Of a stretch of DNA of 64,000 bases, positions 6,612-16,571 are shown in pieces (position 1 is the stretch's first letter; each line of letters begins with the position of its first letter). The position numbers and the translations under genes are program-made. Source of the DNA: CAZFER01 sp964517495 (GTDB lineage: Bacteria > Hinthialibacterota > Hinthialibacteria > Hinthialibacterales > Hinthialibacteraceae). The stretch covers positions 75,007 through 139,006 of the forward strand of contig CAZFER010000006.1 of NCBI GenBank assembly GCA_964517495.1. The letters are read 5' to 3'. The notes under the pieces were generated by a model. The model was not told the origin of the DNA. It ran no database searches and was given only the letters and a program-made list of their open reading frames with translations.

Positions 6612-8447
6612 GTGTCAGCCAAACAATTCAACCAGCTTATACATTCTCTTCTCATTATTACCTGCCTATCCACAGCCATAGGAGCTCAGGAGACAGATGT
6701 CTACCGTGTCAAACTTAGTGGATATTCCACCCCGGTGGATGGCAATACAGCAGTGATTGAAGGTGAGCTCATTTTCCCGGATGAAAATTACCGCTTACAG
6801 TCACTTGAGCCAATTCGTACCGAGGCAGGTGATGTTATCCTCAAAGCAGTGGTTGGCATCACCGAAAAGTATATCCTCAACCCAGTACCCGTTGTTGAGC
6901 CATTTTCATTCCAAATTGAGAGTATTAACAAGGATCGCCTTAGGGTGATGGTGGAAATAAATGGAGAGATGGTTCATCGTGATGAGTTCATACTTAATGG
7001 GGAAATCCGTCCAACACCCACTCCAAGACAGCCTTCATTGTTAAAAGAAGCGATTATTACCATAAAGCCGGAAAACCCAAAAGATGGAGATGAGATTCAT
7101 GCTGCGGTCAGTGGGCATTTTACCAACTCCCGGCATCGTATTTCTGATTCGTCCATCCAATATCAAGAAGATGCCATCATCCTTGATTTGCGGGTCATCA
7201 GCGAAGAAATCGGTAATACAGTTATAACCCCTGTTTCTCATGACTTTAATCTTGGGAACCTTAAAGCGGGTGGCTATGCAGTTATATTGATCGTCAACGG
7301 TGTTGAAACCGCTTACGATAAATTCTTTATCCAAGGTGATACTGACCCGGATCCTAATCAAGATCAAACACCATTTCATTCGCGTATTTGGATCGAATAT
7401 GAAGAACCCTGGGCGGGTCACCCATTCACAATTTATTTGGTTGGAGAATTTCCCTCCTCTGGTTATTCGTTTAAAGAAAAGGAATTAACCGTTAATGGCT
7501 CATCAATCGAAGCATCTGTTATAATTGAAGAGCCCACAGATGAAGTCCTGACTGTAATTGATCCCTTTAGAGAACCTATAGGCACCATTGCGTTAGAAGA
7601 AGGCCGTTATCAACTCAATTCGATGGTTAACGGTCAAAAACTACCTACCTTTGTTTTTACAGTAGGAAAATCCAGGCCTACCGAAAAACCCAAAAATTCC
7701 ATGTTAACATTCACGCGAGATGGTGGTTTTGCGGGTATGCACAATGTCTTGAACGTGGATGTGTTGGGCAATTATACAATCGAAGGCCTTCCAATTGATT
7801 CAAAAATACACTTCGGTATGGTTCCCAGTGATCGATGGAGTCAATTTCTCTCTTTGCTTCGCAGTGTGGATTTCCAATCGCTTGATCCTGTTTATGATAC
7901 CGATCTCACCATTGCGGATGGTTTCGTTTATACCGTTGAATATGCTGGTAATACTGTCAGGGTTTATCAGGAAGCCAGGATGCCTGAATCATTGGAGTCG
8001 TTAATTAGCCTCTTGGAACAAATGCTTTCCCTTCCCTTTAAAGAACCCACCGAAGACATGATTAATTTCACCCGCGAAGGTGGTTTTGCCGGTGAAGAAA
8101 GCCGTATGGATTTGGATCTTGCGGGTAATTTCAAACGCTATATACAACGTTCAGGAAATGGCGATTTAGGCTTTGGCGATGTCCCACCCCATATGTGGGA
8201 ACGGTTCCAGAATACATTCAGTACATTGGATTTTGATTCGCTATCATCCTCATATGAAGCGGAAATACCGATCAGTGACGGTTTTGTTTATTCCATTAAC
8301 TATGCGGGAAAGTCTGTAACGGTGCAGCAAGGTGCTGACATTCCCCCGGCTCTGGATGAATCCATTTCTCTGTTAGAAGAGTTCATGGCCTTGCCAGAGC
8401 GGGATGATGAAAATGTTACCGCTGTTCAAAACTGGCAATTTTATTGA
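6612..8447 (+). CDS. Secreted multi-domain protein with two C-terminal emfourin-like domains
   Basis: 611 aa, starting at GTG after a strong AAAGGAGGAACAGC site. The signal peptide ends near TAIGAQE (about residue 26). Three loosely similar beta-rich segments follow (about residues 28-130, 145-240 and 258-352), the first two separated by a Pro-Thr linker (RPTPTPRQP). The C-terminus is a tandem duplication at about 364-470 and 483-600. Each unit opens with LTFTRDGGFAG or INFTREGGFAG, continues through VDF or LDF, a YTVEYAG or YSINYAG strand, and a final helix before LSLP or MALP. That pattern matches emfourin, the inhibitor of the M4 protease protealysin. The role may be protection from proteases or their regulation outside the cell. 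No M4 protease is in the window. The emfourin match is recognition by pattern, not by search. Confidence 0.8.
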   Translation: MSAKQFNQLIHSLLIITCLSTAIGAQETDVYRVKLSGYSTPVDGNTAVIEGELIFPDENYRLQSLEPIRTEAGDVILKAVVGITEKYILNPVPVVEPFSFQIESINKDRLRVMVEINGEMVHRDEFILNGEIRPTPTPRQPSLLKEAIITIKPENPKDGDEIHAAVSGHFTNSRHRISDSSIQYQEDAIILDLRVISEEIGNTVITPVSHDFNLGNLKAGGYAVILIVNGVETAYDKFFIQGDTDPDPNQDQTPFHSRIWIEYEEPWAGHPFTIYLVGEFPSSGYSFKEKELTVNGSSIEASVIIEEPTDEVLTVIDPFREPIGTIALEEGRYQLNSMVNGQKLPTFVFTVGKSRPTEKPKNSMLTFTRDGGFAGMHNVLNVDVLGNYTIEGLPIDSKIHFGMVPSDRWSQFLSLLRSVDFQSLDPVYDTDLTIADGFVYTVEYAGNTVRVYQEARMPESLESLISLLEQMLSLPFKEPTEDMINFTREGGFAGEESRMDLDLAGNFKRYIQRSGNGDLGFGDVPPHMWERFQNTFSTLDFDSLSSSYEAEIPISDGFVYSINYAGKSVTVQQGADIPPALDESISLLEEFMALPERDDENVTAVQNWQFY

Positions 8448-8488
8448 TGAGTTTATTTAATTTTGGAAATTACGTATAAAGTCAAAAA

Positions 8489-8590
8489 TTGAAGCACGAT
8501 TCCCCTCCCAAGCCTGCTGAGTTTTACCCAAAAGTTATGGGGCCGACGATCAACCCCCTCTTAATCTTCCCCAGGCTTGGGGGGAGAAGT
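8489..8590. repeat. C/G-rich foldback element, copy 1
   Basis: The arms CCCCTCCCAAGCCTG (8502-8516) and CAGGCTTGGGGGGAG (8572-8586) are inverted. The left border TTGAAGCACGATTCCCCTCC is nearly the same as the border of the element at 39668-39786. It lies between two convergent genes, so it could also end transcription in both directions. Confidence 0.6.
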
Positions 8591-8592
8591 GG

Positions 8593-9301
8593 TTAGCCGA
8601 TAAAGAAGAGGGATTCCAGTTTGACAGAATATACTTTTGTTATTGCTCTATAATTCTGTTCGAATTCCTTTTTAAATTGTTCCAATTCAGCCTGTTTCTC
8701 TTCCATATAACGTTTTTTCTCTTTCCCGTTGTTCTTCCATGATTGATAATACTCGACTGATTCCGGATGATTTTCATAAGGTATCCATTTCACTTCAAAC
8801 TGATATTTATCAGCCACCCTGTCCAGAAAGGATTTATACGTTTCATCGAAATGAAAGGTCAATTCCTTGACGTAGGATTTTCCTCCGCGAATGTCGTAAA
8901 CACTATCAGCCTTAATTGCCAATGCCATAGTGTGAGTGGCAGGATAGTCTTTATGCATCTTGACATCGAAACACCCGAATCCGCGATGAGCATCTTCCAC
9001 GGCTGGCATGGAACGCGTTTCATGGGTTTTTGTATTGATGCCTGTCAGTACAAAATACTCTGATCCGTCGGGATAGGTTGTAGGTGTTTGGGATAGGGAA
9101 AAGCGCCATTGGAATCTGTTTTTATCTCTACCACAATATTGTTCAAATAAGCCACTGTGCCCACACCTCTTCTGAATTCAAAACGTGAAGGGTTTGAGAG
9201 CGTGTTTGTGCATAAAACAATTCAAAGAGGTCCAATTCCAGCCGTTTTTCGTTTTGTGTTTTGAATTGTAGAAATCCCTTTGAACGTTGTGCATTGGACA
9301 T
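8593..9301 (-). pseudogene. Frameshifted gene of unknown function
   Basis: Three consecutive frames look like one protein. Frame one starts MSNAQRSKGFLQFKTQ at 9301 and ends at an early stop near 9148. Frame two reads SNPSRFEFRRGVGTVAYL then NNIVVEIKTDSNGAF, about 9215-9105. Frame three runs from about 9105 to 8593 (FSLSQTPTTYPDGSEYFVL onwards, then GFGCFDVKMHKDYPATHTM). The last piece alone could be called a 138-aa protein from an internal Met at 9009. Two frame changes would restore a single protein of about 230 aa. This may be real decay or assembly error. I do not recognise the family. Confidence 0.55.
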
Positions 9302-9454
9302 ATCCCATTCAAATATGAGAATTATTACAGATTACTCTCTCAAACATTCGTATCACGAACATGAATAACTAAAAAAAATCGAGTTGGAATTATGGTTAAT
9401 TTACATATTTTCGCATATTCAACTTACTGAAATAGTCCCTAATCCTTTCTATCC

Positions 9455-9482
9455 TTGACACTTACGTTAAATGAGATAAAAA
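9455..9482 (+). promoter_or_regulatory. Possible promoter upstream of accB
   Basis: A perfect -35 TTGACA at 9455-9460 is followed after 16 bp by TAAAAA, a poor -10. If used, the leader to the accB start at 9667 would be about 180 nt. Confidence 0.3.
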
Positions 9483-9666
9483 AAGGCTTTATCCTATTTT
9501 CTTGGCCAACTTTGGGGATACACCTTCTTTTCGCAGATAAATAATGCTATTTTAGCACTGTTTGATATTGCGCATGGACTCTATCCCCTTTTCTTTTAAA
9601 GAAGGAAAGGATGAGTTACTTTTCGTCACGACATCAACCTTTAAGTTAGAGATAGAAAATAACAAC

Positions 9667-10155
9667 ATGAATGACAATAAATCGACCAGTATGGATTTTG
9701 AATTTATCGAACGGGTTGTTCGTTTGGTTGAGGAAGCTGATATCGGAGAATTGGAATTGGAAGCGCCAGAAGGTTTAAAGATTGTGGTCAAGAAATCCTT
9801 GCCACCCACTTTCTCGGCCTCGCCATCCATGATTCCTCAGATGATCCCGGCAGGTGCTGCACAACCTCAGCCATTCACAGCAGAATCAGCGCCCACTCCA
9901 CCAGCGGAAGATGACTCGCTGGAGATCATCAAAGCGCCGATGGTGGGGACTTTTTATCGTTCCCCCTCTCCAGATTCACCGCCTTTTGTTGATGTGGGCA
10001 GCAATGTACAAAACGACACGGTCGTATGTATCCTTGAAGCCATGAAAGTCATGAACGAAATCAAGGCGGGAATAACTGGAACGATTGAAAGCATTCTGGT
10101 TGAGAACGGGCAGCCGGTGGAATATGGGCAGCCGATGTTTAAAATACGCGTTTAA
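9667..10155 (+). CDS. accB: Acetyl-CoA carboxylase biotin carboxyl carrier protein
   Basis: BCCP of 162 aa from the chosen start. It carries biotin between biotin carboxylase and the carboxyltransferase in the first committed step of fatty-acid synthesis. The N-terminal helix (FIERVVRLVEEADIGELELE) is followed by a Pro/Ala-rich linker and the lipoyl-like biotinyl domain, from IKAPMVGTFYRSPSP to EAMKVMNEI. The biotinylated Lys is K127. The frame is open upstream to 9562, but extra residues there do not resemble BCCP, so I chose the ATG at 9667, although its ribosome site is weak. accC follows on the same strand after 187 bp, wider than the usual few bases. Confidence 0.93.
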   Translation: MNDNKSTSMDFEFIERVVRLVEEADIGELELEAPEGLKIVVKKSLPPTFSASPSMIPQMIPAGAAQPQPFTAESAPTPPAEDDSLEIIKAPMVGTFYRSPSPDSPPFVDVGSNVQNDTVVCILEAMKVMNEIKAGITGTIESILVENGQPVEYGQPMFKIRV

Positions 10156-10342
10156 ACCGAAAATCAAACCAATTAACGTATCTTTCAAATCCTTTTAGAG
10201 AAAATATACTTATCGTAAACCCTTAAATATATCACATTTACATAATCATCCGCTATCATGTTTAAGAGTAGAATTTCAATTTATAAATTAAGTTCAAAAT
10301 TTAACCCAACATCTATCGATCGTAATGCAGGATTAACAAAGC

Positions 10343-11707
10343 ATGTTTAAAAAGATACTAATTGCCAACCGCGGTGAAATCGCTTTACGCATTATTCGAG
10401 CCTGCCATGAGCTAGGCATTGAAACGGTTGCGGTTTATTCAGAAGCGGACCGGGATTCATTGCATGTCCGTTTTGCTGATGAGGATATCTGTATTGGTCC
10501 ACCGCAGCCCTCTGAATCCTACTTAAATGTTCCACGCATCATATCGGCAGCGGAAATTACCGATGCGGAAGCCATTCATCCCGGCTATGGATTTTTGGCT
10601 GAAAATTCTCATTTTGCGGAAATCTGTGAATCCTGCAACATTGCCTTTATAGGCCCTTCTTATAACGCTATTTCACTAATGGGTGACAAGTCCATCGCAC
10701 GCGCGACCATTGAAAAAGAGGGTGTCAATGCGATTCCTGGATCGGAGGGAATTATTGAAACCCAGGATCAAGCGGTAAAAATTGCCCGGCAATTGGGATA
10801 TCCGGTGATGATCAAGGCGGCTGCGGGTGGTGGAGGCCGTGGTATGCGCGAAGCGCATACGGATGTCAGCCTTGTTCAAGCGTTTATAACAGCTCAGTCG
10901 GAAGCGGAAAAATCCTTTGGAGACCGGCGCCTTTACATTGAGAAACTGATTCAACAACCCCGGCATATTGAAATTCAAATCCTTGCTGACCAACATGGAA
11001 ATATAATCCATCTTGGCGAACGTGATTGTTCTCTCCAACGCCGTCATCAAAAGGTATTGGAAGAATCTCCCTCGCCATTTGTTGACGATAAGTTACGCAA
11101 CAAAATGGGAAAAGCAGCGATACGATGTGCAAAAGCGGTTAACTATTCCAGTGCGGGGACAGTCGAATTTCTGGTCGACAAAGACAAGAACTTTTACTTC
11201 ATGGAAATGAATACCCGGATTCAAGTGGAACATCCAGTAACAGAAATGGTTACGGGGATTGATATCATAAAAGAGCAAATTCGCATTGCGGCAGGAGAAC
11301 CGTTAAAAATCAGTCAAAGCGAGGTGAAATTCAGTGGCCATGCCATTGAATGCCGTATTAATGCAGAGGATCCTTACAATCAATTCCTACCCACGCCAGG
11401 CCGTATCACTGGTTATCATATTCCAGGGGGGCCAGGTGTACGTGTTGATTCGCATGCCTATAACGAATACATTGTTCCACCGTTTTATGATTCGATGTTA
11501 GCTAAATTGATTGTGCATGGTAATGATCGTACAGAAGCGATTGCCAAGATGCGGCGAACCTTGAATGAGTTTGTGGTGGAAGGGATTGCCACCACGATTC
11601 CTTTGTTGCAATTGATATCAGAGGACTCTGATTTTATTCGTGGCAATGTCCATACAAGTTTATTACCAGACATTCAAAAACGCCTGGATCATGATATTTC
11701 GTCATGA
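10343..11707 (+). CDS. accC: Acetyl-CoA carboxylase, biotin carboxylase subunit
   Basis: 454 aa, the standard length. It carboxylates the biotin of AccB using ATP and bicarbonate. The N-terminal domain opens MFKKILIANRGEIALRIIRA. The ATP-grasp glycine loop KAAAGGGGRGMR, the metal-binding and catalytic stretch MEMNTRIQVEHPVTEM, and the C-terminal RINAEDP motif are all present. An AGGATTAACAAAGC ribosome site precedes the ATG. The 187-bp gap from accB is AT-rich and may hold its own promoter. accA and accD are not in the window. Confidence 0.97.
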   Translation: MFKKILIANRGEIALRIIRACHELGIETVAVYSEADRDSLHVRFADEDICIGPPQPSESYLNVPRIISAAEITDAEAIHPGYGFLAENSHFAEICESCNIAFIGPSYNAISLMGDKSIARATIEKEGVNAIPGSEGIIETQDQAVKIARQLGYPVMIKAAAGGGGRGMREAHTDVSLVQAFITAQSEAEKSFGDRRLYIEKLIQQPRHIEIQILADQHGNIIHLGERDCSLQRRHQKVLEESPSPFVDDKLRNKMGKAAIRCAKAVNYSSAGTVEFLVDKDKNFYFMEMNTRIQVEHPVTEMVTGIDIIKEQIRIAAGEPLKISQSEVKFSGHAIECRINAEDPYNQFLPTPGRITGYHIPGGPGVRVDSHAYNEYIVPPFYDSMLAKLIVHGNDRTEAIAKMRRTLNEFVVEGIATTIPLLQLISEDSDFIRGNVHTSLLPDIQKRLDHDISS

Positions 11708-11775
11708 CGGTTAGAGTGGATAGGAAACTTACCAGCAACCAGATATAATAGTGGTTATTTATAGCTCACCTACAA

Positions 11776-12333
11776 TTAGGGGCCTTTTCTTAGGAGGTCT
11801 CCATCTGAGTTTACTCCATTCGTGACATCATAAACGAGGTATTCATCCTCTCTGGAGTCAGCGTTATCAAAATAACGGTTTGGGCCGATGCTGAATATGC
11901 GGTAGGCTTTAGCCGTTCCACGATGTTTCATAAAATTCCCGATGGTGAAGTAGATGTATGGATAAGGCGGTTTGGAAACAAAATGACGTGCAAATAAGGG
12001 ATCATCGTGGCGTAAATCCTTGGTATGGAAAAGATCACCAGGGATTTCAGAAATGTAGGCTGTGGGGGTGGTTAATACGTGCTGAATGCGCCGTTGATCA
12101 AAGAATTCCTCAGATCGCTCAAAATAATCGTTGCCATCGAGGGGATAGGTATTATTGTCCATATAATATTGTTCAATGGCGGTTGACAGGGTTTGCATTT
12201 CAGCCAGGGCGGCAGCTGTTTTGGCTTTTATCTGAGCGCCTTGAAAATTAGGCATGGCAATAGTGGTCAGGATACCAATAATGGCAACCACCACCAACAG
12301 TTCAATTAAGGTAAAACCTTGAATTAACTTCAT
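11776..12333 (-). CDS. Type II pseudopilin-like protein (GspG-type N-terminus)
   Basis: 185 aa. A type III-like prepilin signal MKLIQG precedes FTLIELLVVVAIIGILTTIA, with Glu at +5. The peptidase PilD should cut after G6 and methylate F7. The helix continues into PNFQGAQIKAKTAAALAEM. The C-terminal globular part contains LTTPTAYISEIPGD, FSIGPN and YDVTNGVNSDGDL, motifs shared with the three other pseudopilins in this window. No secretion-machine genes are adjacent. It may supply a pseudopilus or a surface filament assembled by machinery elsewhere. Confidence 0.85.
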   Translation of the reverse strand: MKLIQGFTLIELLVVVAIIGILTTIAMPNFQGAQIKAKTAAALAEMQTLSTAIEQYYMDNNTYPLDGNDYFERSEEFFDQRRIQHVLTTPTAYISEIPGDLFHTKDLRHDDPLFARHFVSKPPYPYIYFTIGNFMKHRGTAKAYRIFSIGPNRYFDNADSREDEYLVYDVTNGVNSDGDLLRKGP

Positions 12334-12451
12334 ATACTAAAATCCTGCTTTCTTACCGCCTCTTTTTTGGTTATGGTCTCTATATATAAGGATATACATA
12401 AACAGGGAAAATGAAAACATGAATATGAAAGTGAGCAAGATTATAGAATAC

Positions 12452-13234
12452 TTATTTGCGGATAAGCCACTCTTTTTTGGCGAAATGTTCTTCGTCACCC
12501 GGATAACGGATGGCGATCAAAGTAAGGGCATGGGCGGGCATAGTAGGTCCAGCGTTATCTCTGTTTTTGGACTCCAATATCGCTTTCACTCTCTCAGTTG
12601 GCCATTTCCCCAGCCCCACATAAAACAGCGTTCCAGCGATGATGCGGACCTGATGGCGCAAAAAAGCATGGCCCCGGACGTTTATATCAATGAAAGGCAA
12701 CTGTTGTTGAATGACTACGTCTAACAAGCACCGAACGGGGTTATCCGCATCACATTGATTGCTGCGAAAAGCACTGAAATCATGTTTTCCCACCAGGTAT
12801 GAGGCCGATTGATTCATGGCATCGATATTAAAGGAACGGCGAATCCAATAGGATCGAGGCCGCCAAAATACACTGGGGGCTTCATGGTGATAAAAGCGAT
12901 AACGATATTCACGCTCAATGGCGTCATGACGGGCATTCCAATCACGCGGCATTTCCATCACCCGGTAGACGGCTATATCATCAGGTAGAATGGAATTCAA
13001 TCCATTGAGGAACGCAAATGGGGTAATATCTGTGTGGGTATAAAAATTGACGACATGCTGTTCAGCGTGCACGCCAGCATCAGTTCGTCCGGACGAATAG
13101 GGGGTGATGGAATGATGCACCATGCGTTCAATCGACTGTTTGACCACTGCTTCAATGGTGGGGGCATTCGGTTGCCATTGCCACCCACAGTAGTTTCGTC
13201 CATCATATTCCAAATCAAGCCGGATATTTCGCAT
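12452..13234 (-). CDS. truA: tRNA pseudouridine(38-40) synthase TruA
   Basis: 260 aa. It isomerises uridines 38-40 in the anticodon arm of tRNAs. The catalytic aspartate is D52 within SSGRTDAGVHA. EYDGRNYCGWQ at the N-terminus and FLRHQVRIIAGTL in the C-terminal half are TruA hallmarks. The start has no clear Shine-Dalgarno sequence, but the protein begins where TruA normally does. The gene is transcribed divergently from the large secreted-protein gene starting at 13338. Confidence 0.96.
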   Translation of the reverse strand: MRNIRLDLEYDGRNYCGWQWQPNAPTIEAVVKQSIERMVHHSITPYSSGRTDAGVHAEQHVVNFYTHTDITPFAFLNGLNSILPDDIAVYRVMEMPRDWNARHDAIEREYRYRFYHHEAPSVFWRPRSYWIRRSFNIDAMNQSASYLVGKHDFSAFRSNQCDADNPVRCLLDVVIQQQLPFIDINVRGHAFLRHQVRIIAGTLFYVGLGKWPTERVKAILESKNRDNAGPTMPAHALTLIAIRYPGDEEHFAKKEWLIRK

Positions 13235-13337
13235 GGTTGTTTGTTGTTTAATCTTAAGTGGAACCTTGACTTATGCTCATTCGTTGTTACTAAAAGAGCA
13301 TAGAGTAATAAAACTATAGGGATAATAGAAAAGTTCA

Positions 13338-16300
13338 ATGGCCATATTACCGAGACACAATCAAATTACCCGGTCATCCCATTGGGTGACCACCATCTTT
13401 ATTATATTGGGATTCACATTATTTGCAGACACCACCCCTGTGAGCGCATCATTTATGCCCCATGGTTCAAATAAGCCATCCAACGCAAAAACCTCTATTT
13501 CATTTGAGGATACCCGCAAAGATTATACGTTTCAATTTGAGCATAATAATCAAACCATCGAGTATGTTATCAGCACGAGCATCACATCAACCAATTATGG
13601 CTTAATCAATATACGTGGCTCGTTAAACAACAAGTACCGGCTGCTTCCCGTATTTGAAGGTGGATTCATCGTACGAAACGCAACAGGTGAGGAAATTTCC
13701 CCACGAGAATACGCCAAAGAACATAAATGCCGGGTGGTTTCACATGGCATTGTGGGAGAAAGTGTTCAGTTTACCTATGAAGAAAATATTGATCATAATA
13801 CATATAAAAAAATGATCACTTATGAACTCATAGGAAAAACCTTGAAAATTCATGCCGTAGCACAAGGGCCGGTTGACGCGACTGCCAATTATTGCGGATT
13901 TGATTTTGGGGAAGCTAAATTTGTCATCAATCCCAAACTGGTGGAAGTGCCACAAACCCCTATCAATGCCGTTCATGTATTTGATCAATTTTACTACAGC
14001 ACCTATGTGGATCCGTTGTTAAGCACCCCAGGCCATTATCAATCCACCTCAGTGATCCCAAATGCCAGGACCGTTCAGGCTTCCAATACACCAGCTTATT
14101 TAATCAAAAAGCCTGATGGCACATTGCCTGTTATGGACATCACCGCCTATGTGACCATCAGCGATTCACTCATGGATGTGCTGCCGGAAGCAAAGAAAGT
14201 CAGGACATTCGATCCCGCTGGAATTAATAACCGGGTGGCACTTGATATCCATGAATTACCCCTGGCTCGCTATCCATTAAATCCCATTTCCATGATCAGG
14301 CGCTGGGAGGCCCCTTCATCCGGCACCGTACGCTTAAAGGGAACATTTGCATTACAAGATGCAGATAAAGCGGCGTGTGAAGTTCACCTAACCGAGAAAA
14401 GCACAGGAAATGACCATATCTTATTCAATCAGTTGTTAGAGCGCTCCTACAAACCTGCAACCGGTATTGAAGGTGATTTTCCCCTGGCAAAAGGAGATGA
14501 ACTGCTGTTCGCGGTCTATGGTCCTGCGGTTATGGAGGGTGGCAAAACCCTGGTTGATATCTATTTTGATTTCGAGGGTGAACGTTATTCCACCATCGAG
14601 GATTTTTCTGATGAGCAAGGCAATCGTGGATGGTATTACGAACAGCAATACGGAACCAGCCGCTCATTGCTGATTTGGAATCCAAGGACACTTCGCTGGG
14701 AAAGCCCGAACACCGTATCTTATCAATCAAAAGGTTTTATGGCGTCAAAAGTAGGATATAACGGGGATGCTTTTAAAGCAGCAGAAACATTCTTTGATGA
14801 ACTCCGTGGCTTGGGAATGGAAAATTTAACCTTACTGTTCAATGATTGGCCACGTCACGCCCAGGTACAAAATGCAACCAATGAAGTTCAGCAAGGATGG
14901 GGAAATGTAAAAACATTAAAAGGATTATCATTGAAAGAGTTAGTTGCAGGAAACACAGTGGTACACAGTATAAATTCCAATCGGCTGTTGGGCCGTATAT
15001 TTGAAGATATTCCACTTGTGGATCTGCTCCCCAATTCAGAAAACCGCTCCAGCAAGTCTTTCATGGACTATCTACAAACTTCCATTGGTGACTTAATCAA
15101 AGAAGATGAAGAAAAAATGAGTTTTAATGGCGTTGCATTCGATATTCCAGCGGTTGGGGGCATGGTGCAAGAGGCAACCGATTTGCTTAAAACCTTATAT
15201 CGTGAACGACCCACCTCGGTCCATTTAAACGAAAAACTCAATGCGATTGTTACCCAAATAAGACGTGATCAAAAACGGGCCGTAATTTTGAAGAGTAACG
15301 ACACCGTATCCGATATAATGCCATACTTTGCCCATTTGGCGGATGGTTTGATGCCCCATTATACTCCCACAGGGAATACATGGGGAATCGTGGATACCCA
15401 TTTAAAGTTGAACCGCTTGAATCCCCCCAAACTGGGAATGGGACCTTTAGCCACTTATTTTCAAAGCCCGGAACGGCGAATTGATCCCCGCTTTACTCCA
15501 ATGGACCAATACTTAAGCAGTACGATTTCTTTTGGCCGAGTACCTTATTTATCCACAGAATTCTGGCTGCCCGGGATGACAGCCCGTGATGTACGTAACG
15601 TTTTATTGGAAGGATATGCGTTACTTAAACCCGTTGCACAAAGTTACTTGAATCCATCGAATCAAGTTCAATCCATTCTATATAAAGATGAAAAGGAGAA
15701 GGAATGGGAAATCGAGGAACTTTTATCCGAAGAGAAACTCAAAGATGCGGTCCGGCTGGTAATTCAATACTCCGACGGCTTGCATATTATGGTTAACCGC
15801 AGTTTTTCGCCCTGGACAATAAACGAAGTGTTGCTCAAAGAAATTGATATCGAGCGTGATGGTTTTCTGGCCAGAAACGAAAAGGAAGACATGATTAGCC
15901 TTATAGGGCGAAAGGGTGGGCATCCATTTACCCTCAGCCGGTATCAACGCAGTTATTTTTTGAACAGCCGGGATGGTTCATTGCTTTATTTTCCACCATT
16001 TGCGACCGATGGTATGGTTCATATTTGGCCAAGCAAGGATGTAAAAGGGCGAAACATTGCCTGCGTTGATGCATCTGAAGTGATCAAAGCAGGAAATTAT
16101 CAGCCGATTATACGATCCAATAAACGCCTGGATTGCTATGCGCATTGGATTAGTAAAAATAGAGTAAAACTTCACATATTGGAAGCGCCGGGTGAATCAC
16201 CCATGGTTGAATATTTTGATATCCCACCCCTTTGGTTAATCAAACCTGAGCCTTTAACCATCCAGCGGGAAAATATTTTATCCGGTGTCCGGGAACCAGT

Positions 16301-16409
16301 TGAATTTTGGTCAACCGCAAAAGCGGGAGACGAACAAGGTTTGAGGATTCCCGATATTAAGACGGGTGATGTATATACCATTACATATCAGGGAGTGGAT
16401 GGTTTATAA
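13338..16409 (+). CDS. Large secreted protein, probable glycoside-hydrolase-like barrel
   Basis: 1023 aa with an N-terminal signal segment (about residues 17-37, ending PVSASF). Residues about 50-280 look like a beta-sandwich, and about 290-420 like a second beta domain. The middle third (SKGFMASKVGYNGD, LLFNDWPRHAQVQN, MSFNGVAFDIPA) has the alternating pattern of a TIM barrel with candidate acidic catalytic residues, and a beta-rich tail follows. The plan resembles large alpha-galactosidase/GH101-type enzymes, but I cannot name a family. The ribosome site is weak. It is followed by the nucleoside-hydrolase-like gene after 162 bp. Treat the enzymatic role as inference. Confidence 0.8.
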   Translation: MAILPRHNQITRSSHWVTTIFIILGFTLFADTTPVSASFMPHGSNKPSNAKTSISFEDTRKDYTFQFEHNNQTIEYVISTSITSTNYGLINIRGSLNNKYRLLPVFEGGFIVRNATGEEISPREYAKEHKCRVVSHGIVGESVQFTYEENIDHNTYKKMITYELIGKTLKIHAVAQGPVDATANYCGFDFGEAKFVINPKLVEVPQTPINAVHVFDQFYYSTYVDPLLSTPGHYQSTSVIPNARTVQASNTPAYLIKKPDGTLPVMDITAYVTISDSLMDVLPEAKKVRTFDPAGINNRVALDIHELPLARYPLNPISMIRRWEAPSSGTVRLKGTFALQDADKAACEVHLTEKSTGNDHILFNQLLERSYKPATGIEGDFPLAKGDELLFAVYGPAVMEGGKTLVDIYFDFEGERYSTIEDFSDEQGNRGWYYEQQYGTSRSLLIWNPRTLRWESPNTVSYQSKGFMASKVGYNGDAFKAAETFFDELRGLGMENLTLLFNDWPRHAQVQNATNEVQQGWGNVKTLKGLSLKELVAGNTVVHSINSNRLLGRIFEDIPLVDLLPNSENRSSKSFMDYLQTSIGDLIKEDEEKMSFNGVAFDIPAVGGMVQEATDLLKTLYRERPTSVHLNEKLNAIVTQIRRDQKRAVILKSNDTVSDIMPYFAHLADGLMPHYTPTGNTWGIVDTHLKLNRLNPPKLGMGPLATYFQSPERRIDPRFTPMDQYLSSTISFGRVPYLSTEFWLPGMTARDVRNVLLEGYALLKPVAQSYLNPSNQVQSILYKDEKEKEWEIEELLSEEKLKDAVRLVIQYSDGLHIMVNRSFSPWTINEVLLKEIDIERDGFLARNEKEDMISLIGRKGGHPFTLSRYQRSYFLNSRDGSLLYFPPFATDGMVHIWPSKDVKGRNIACVDASEVIKAGNYQPIIRSNKRLDCYAHWISKNRVKLHILEAPGESPMVEYFDIPPLWLIKPEPLTIQRENILSGVREPVEFWSTAKAGDEQGLRIPDIKTGDVYTITYQGVDGL

Positions 16410-16571
16410 ACAAGCGCACCTGTGCCCTTCTATGTTTGCCAAATACACTTCTGTTTATCTTGCCCAATGACTCAATCTATGCCATTCTGGTAGAACCATT
16501 TATTCAGATTCACTACTGAACAATCCTAGATTGTGTAATTCCGTATCCAGTTTAGTGAAGGGGATATTGCC

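Noticed and set aside
9562..9666. N-terminal extension of accB
   Set aside because: The extra residues do not resemble BCCP and the far start is TTG without a ribosome site.
11730..11762. AACCA/TGGTT hairpin after accC as a terminator
   Set aside because: Only a 5-bp stem and no T-run.
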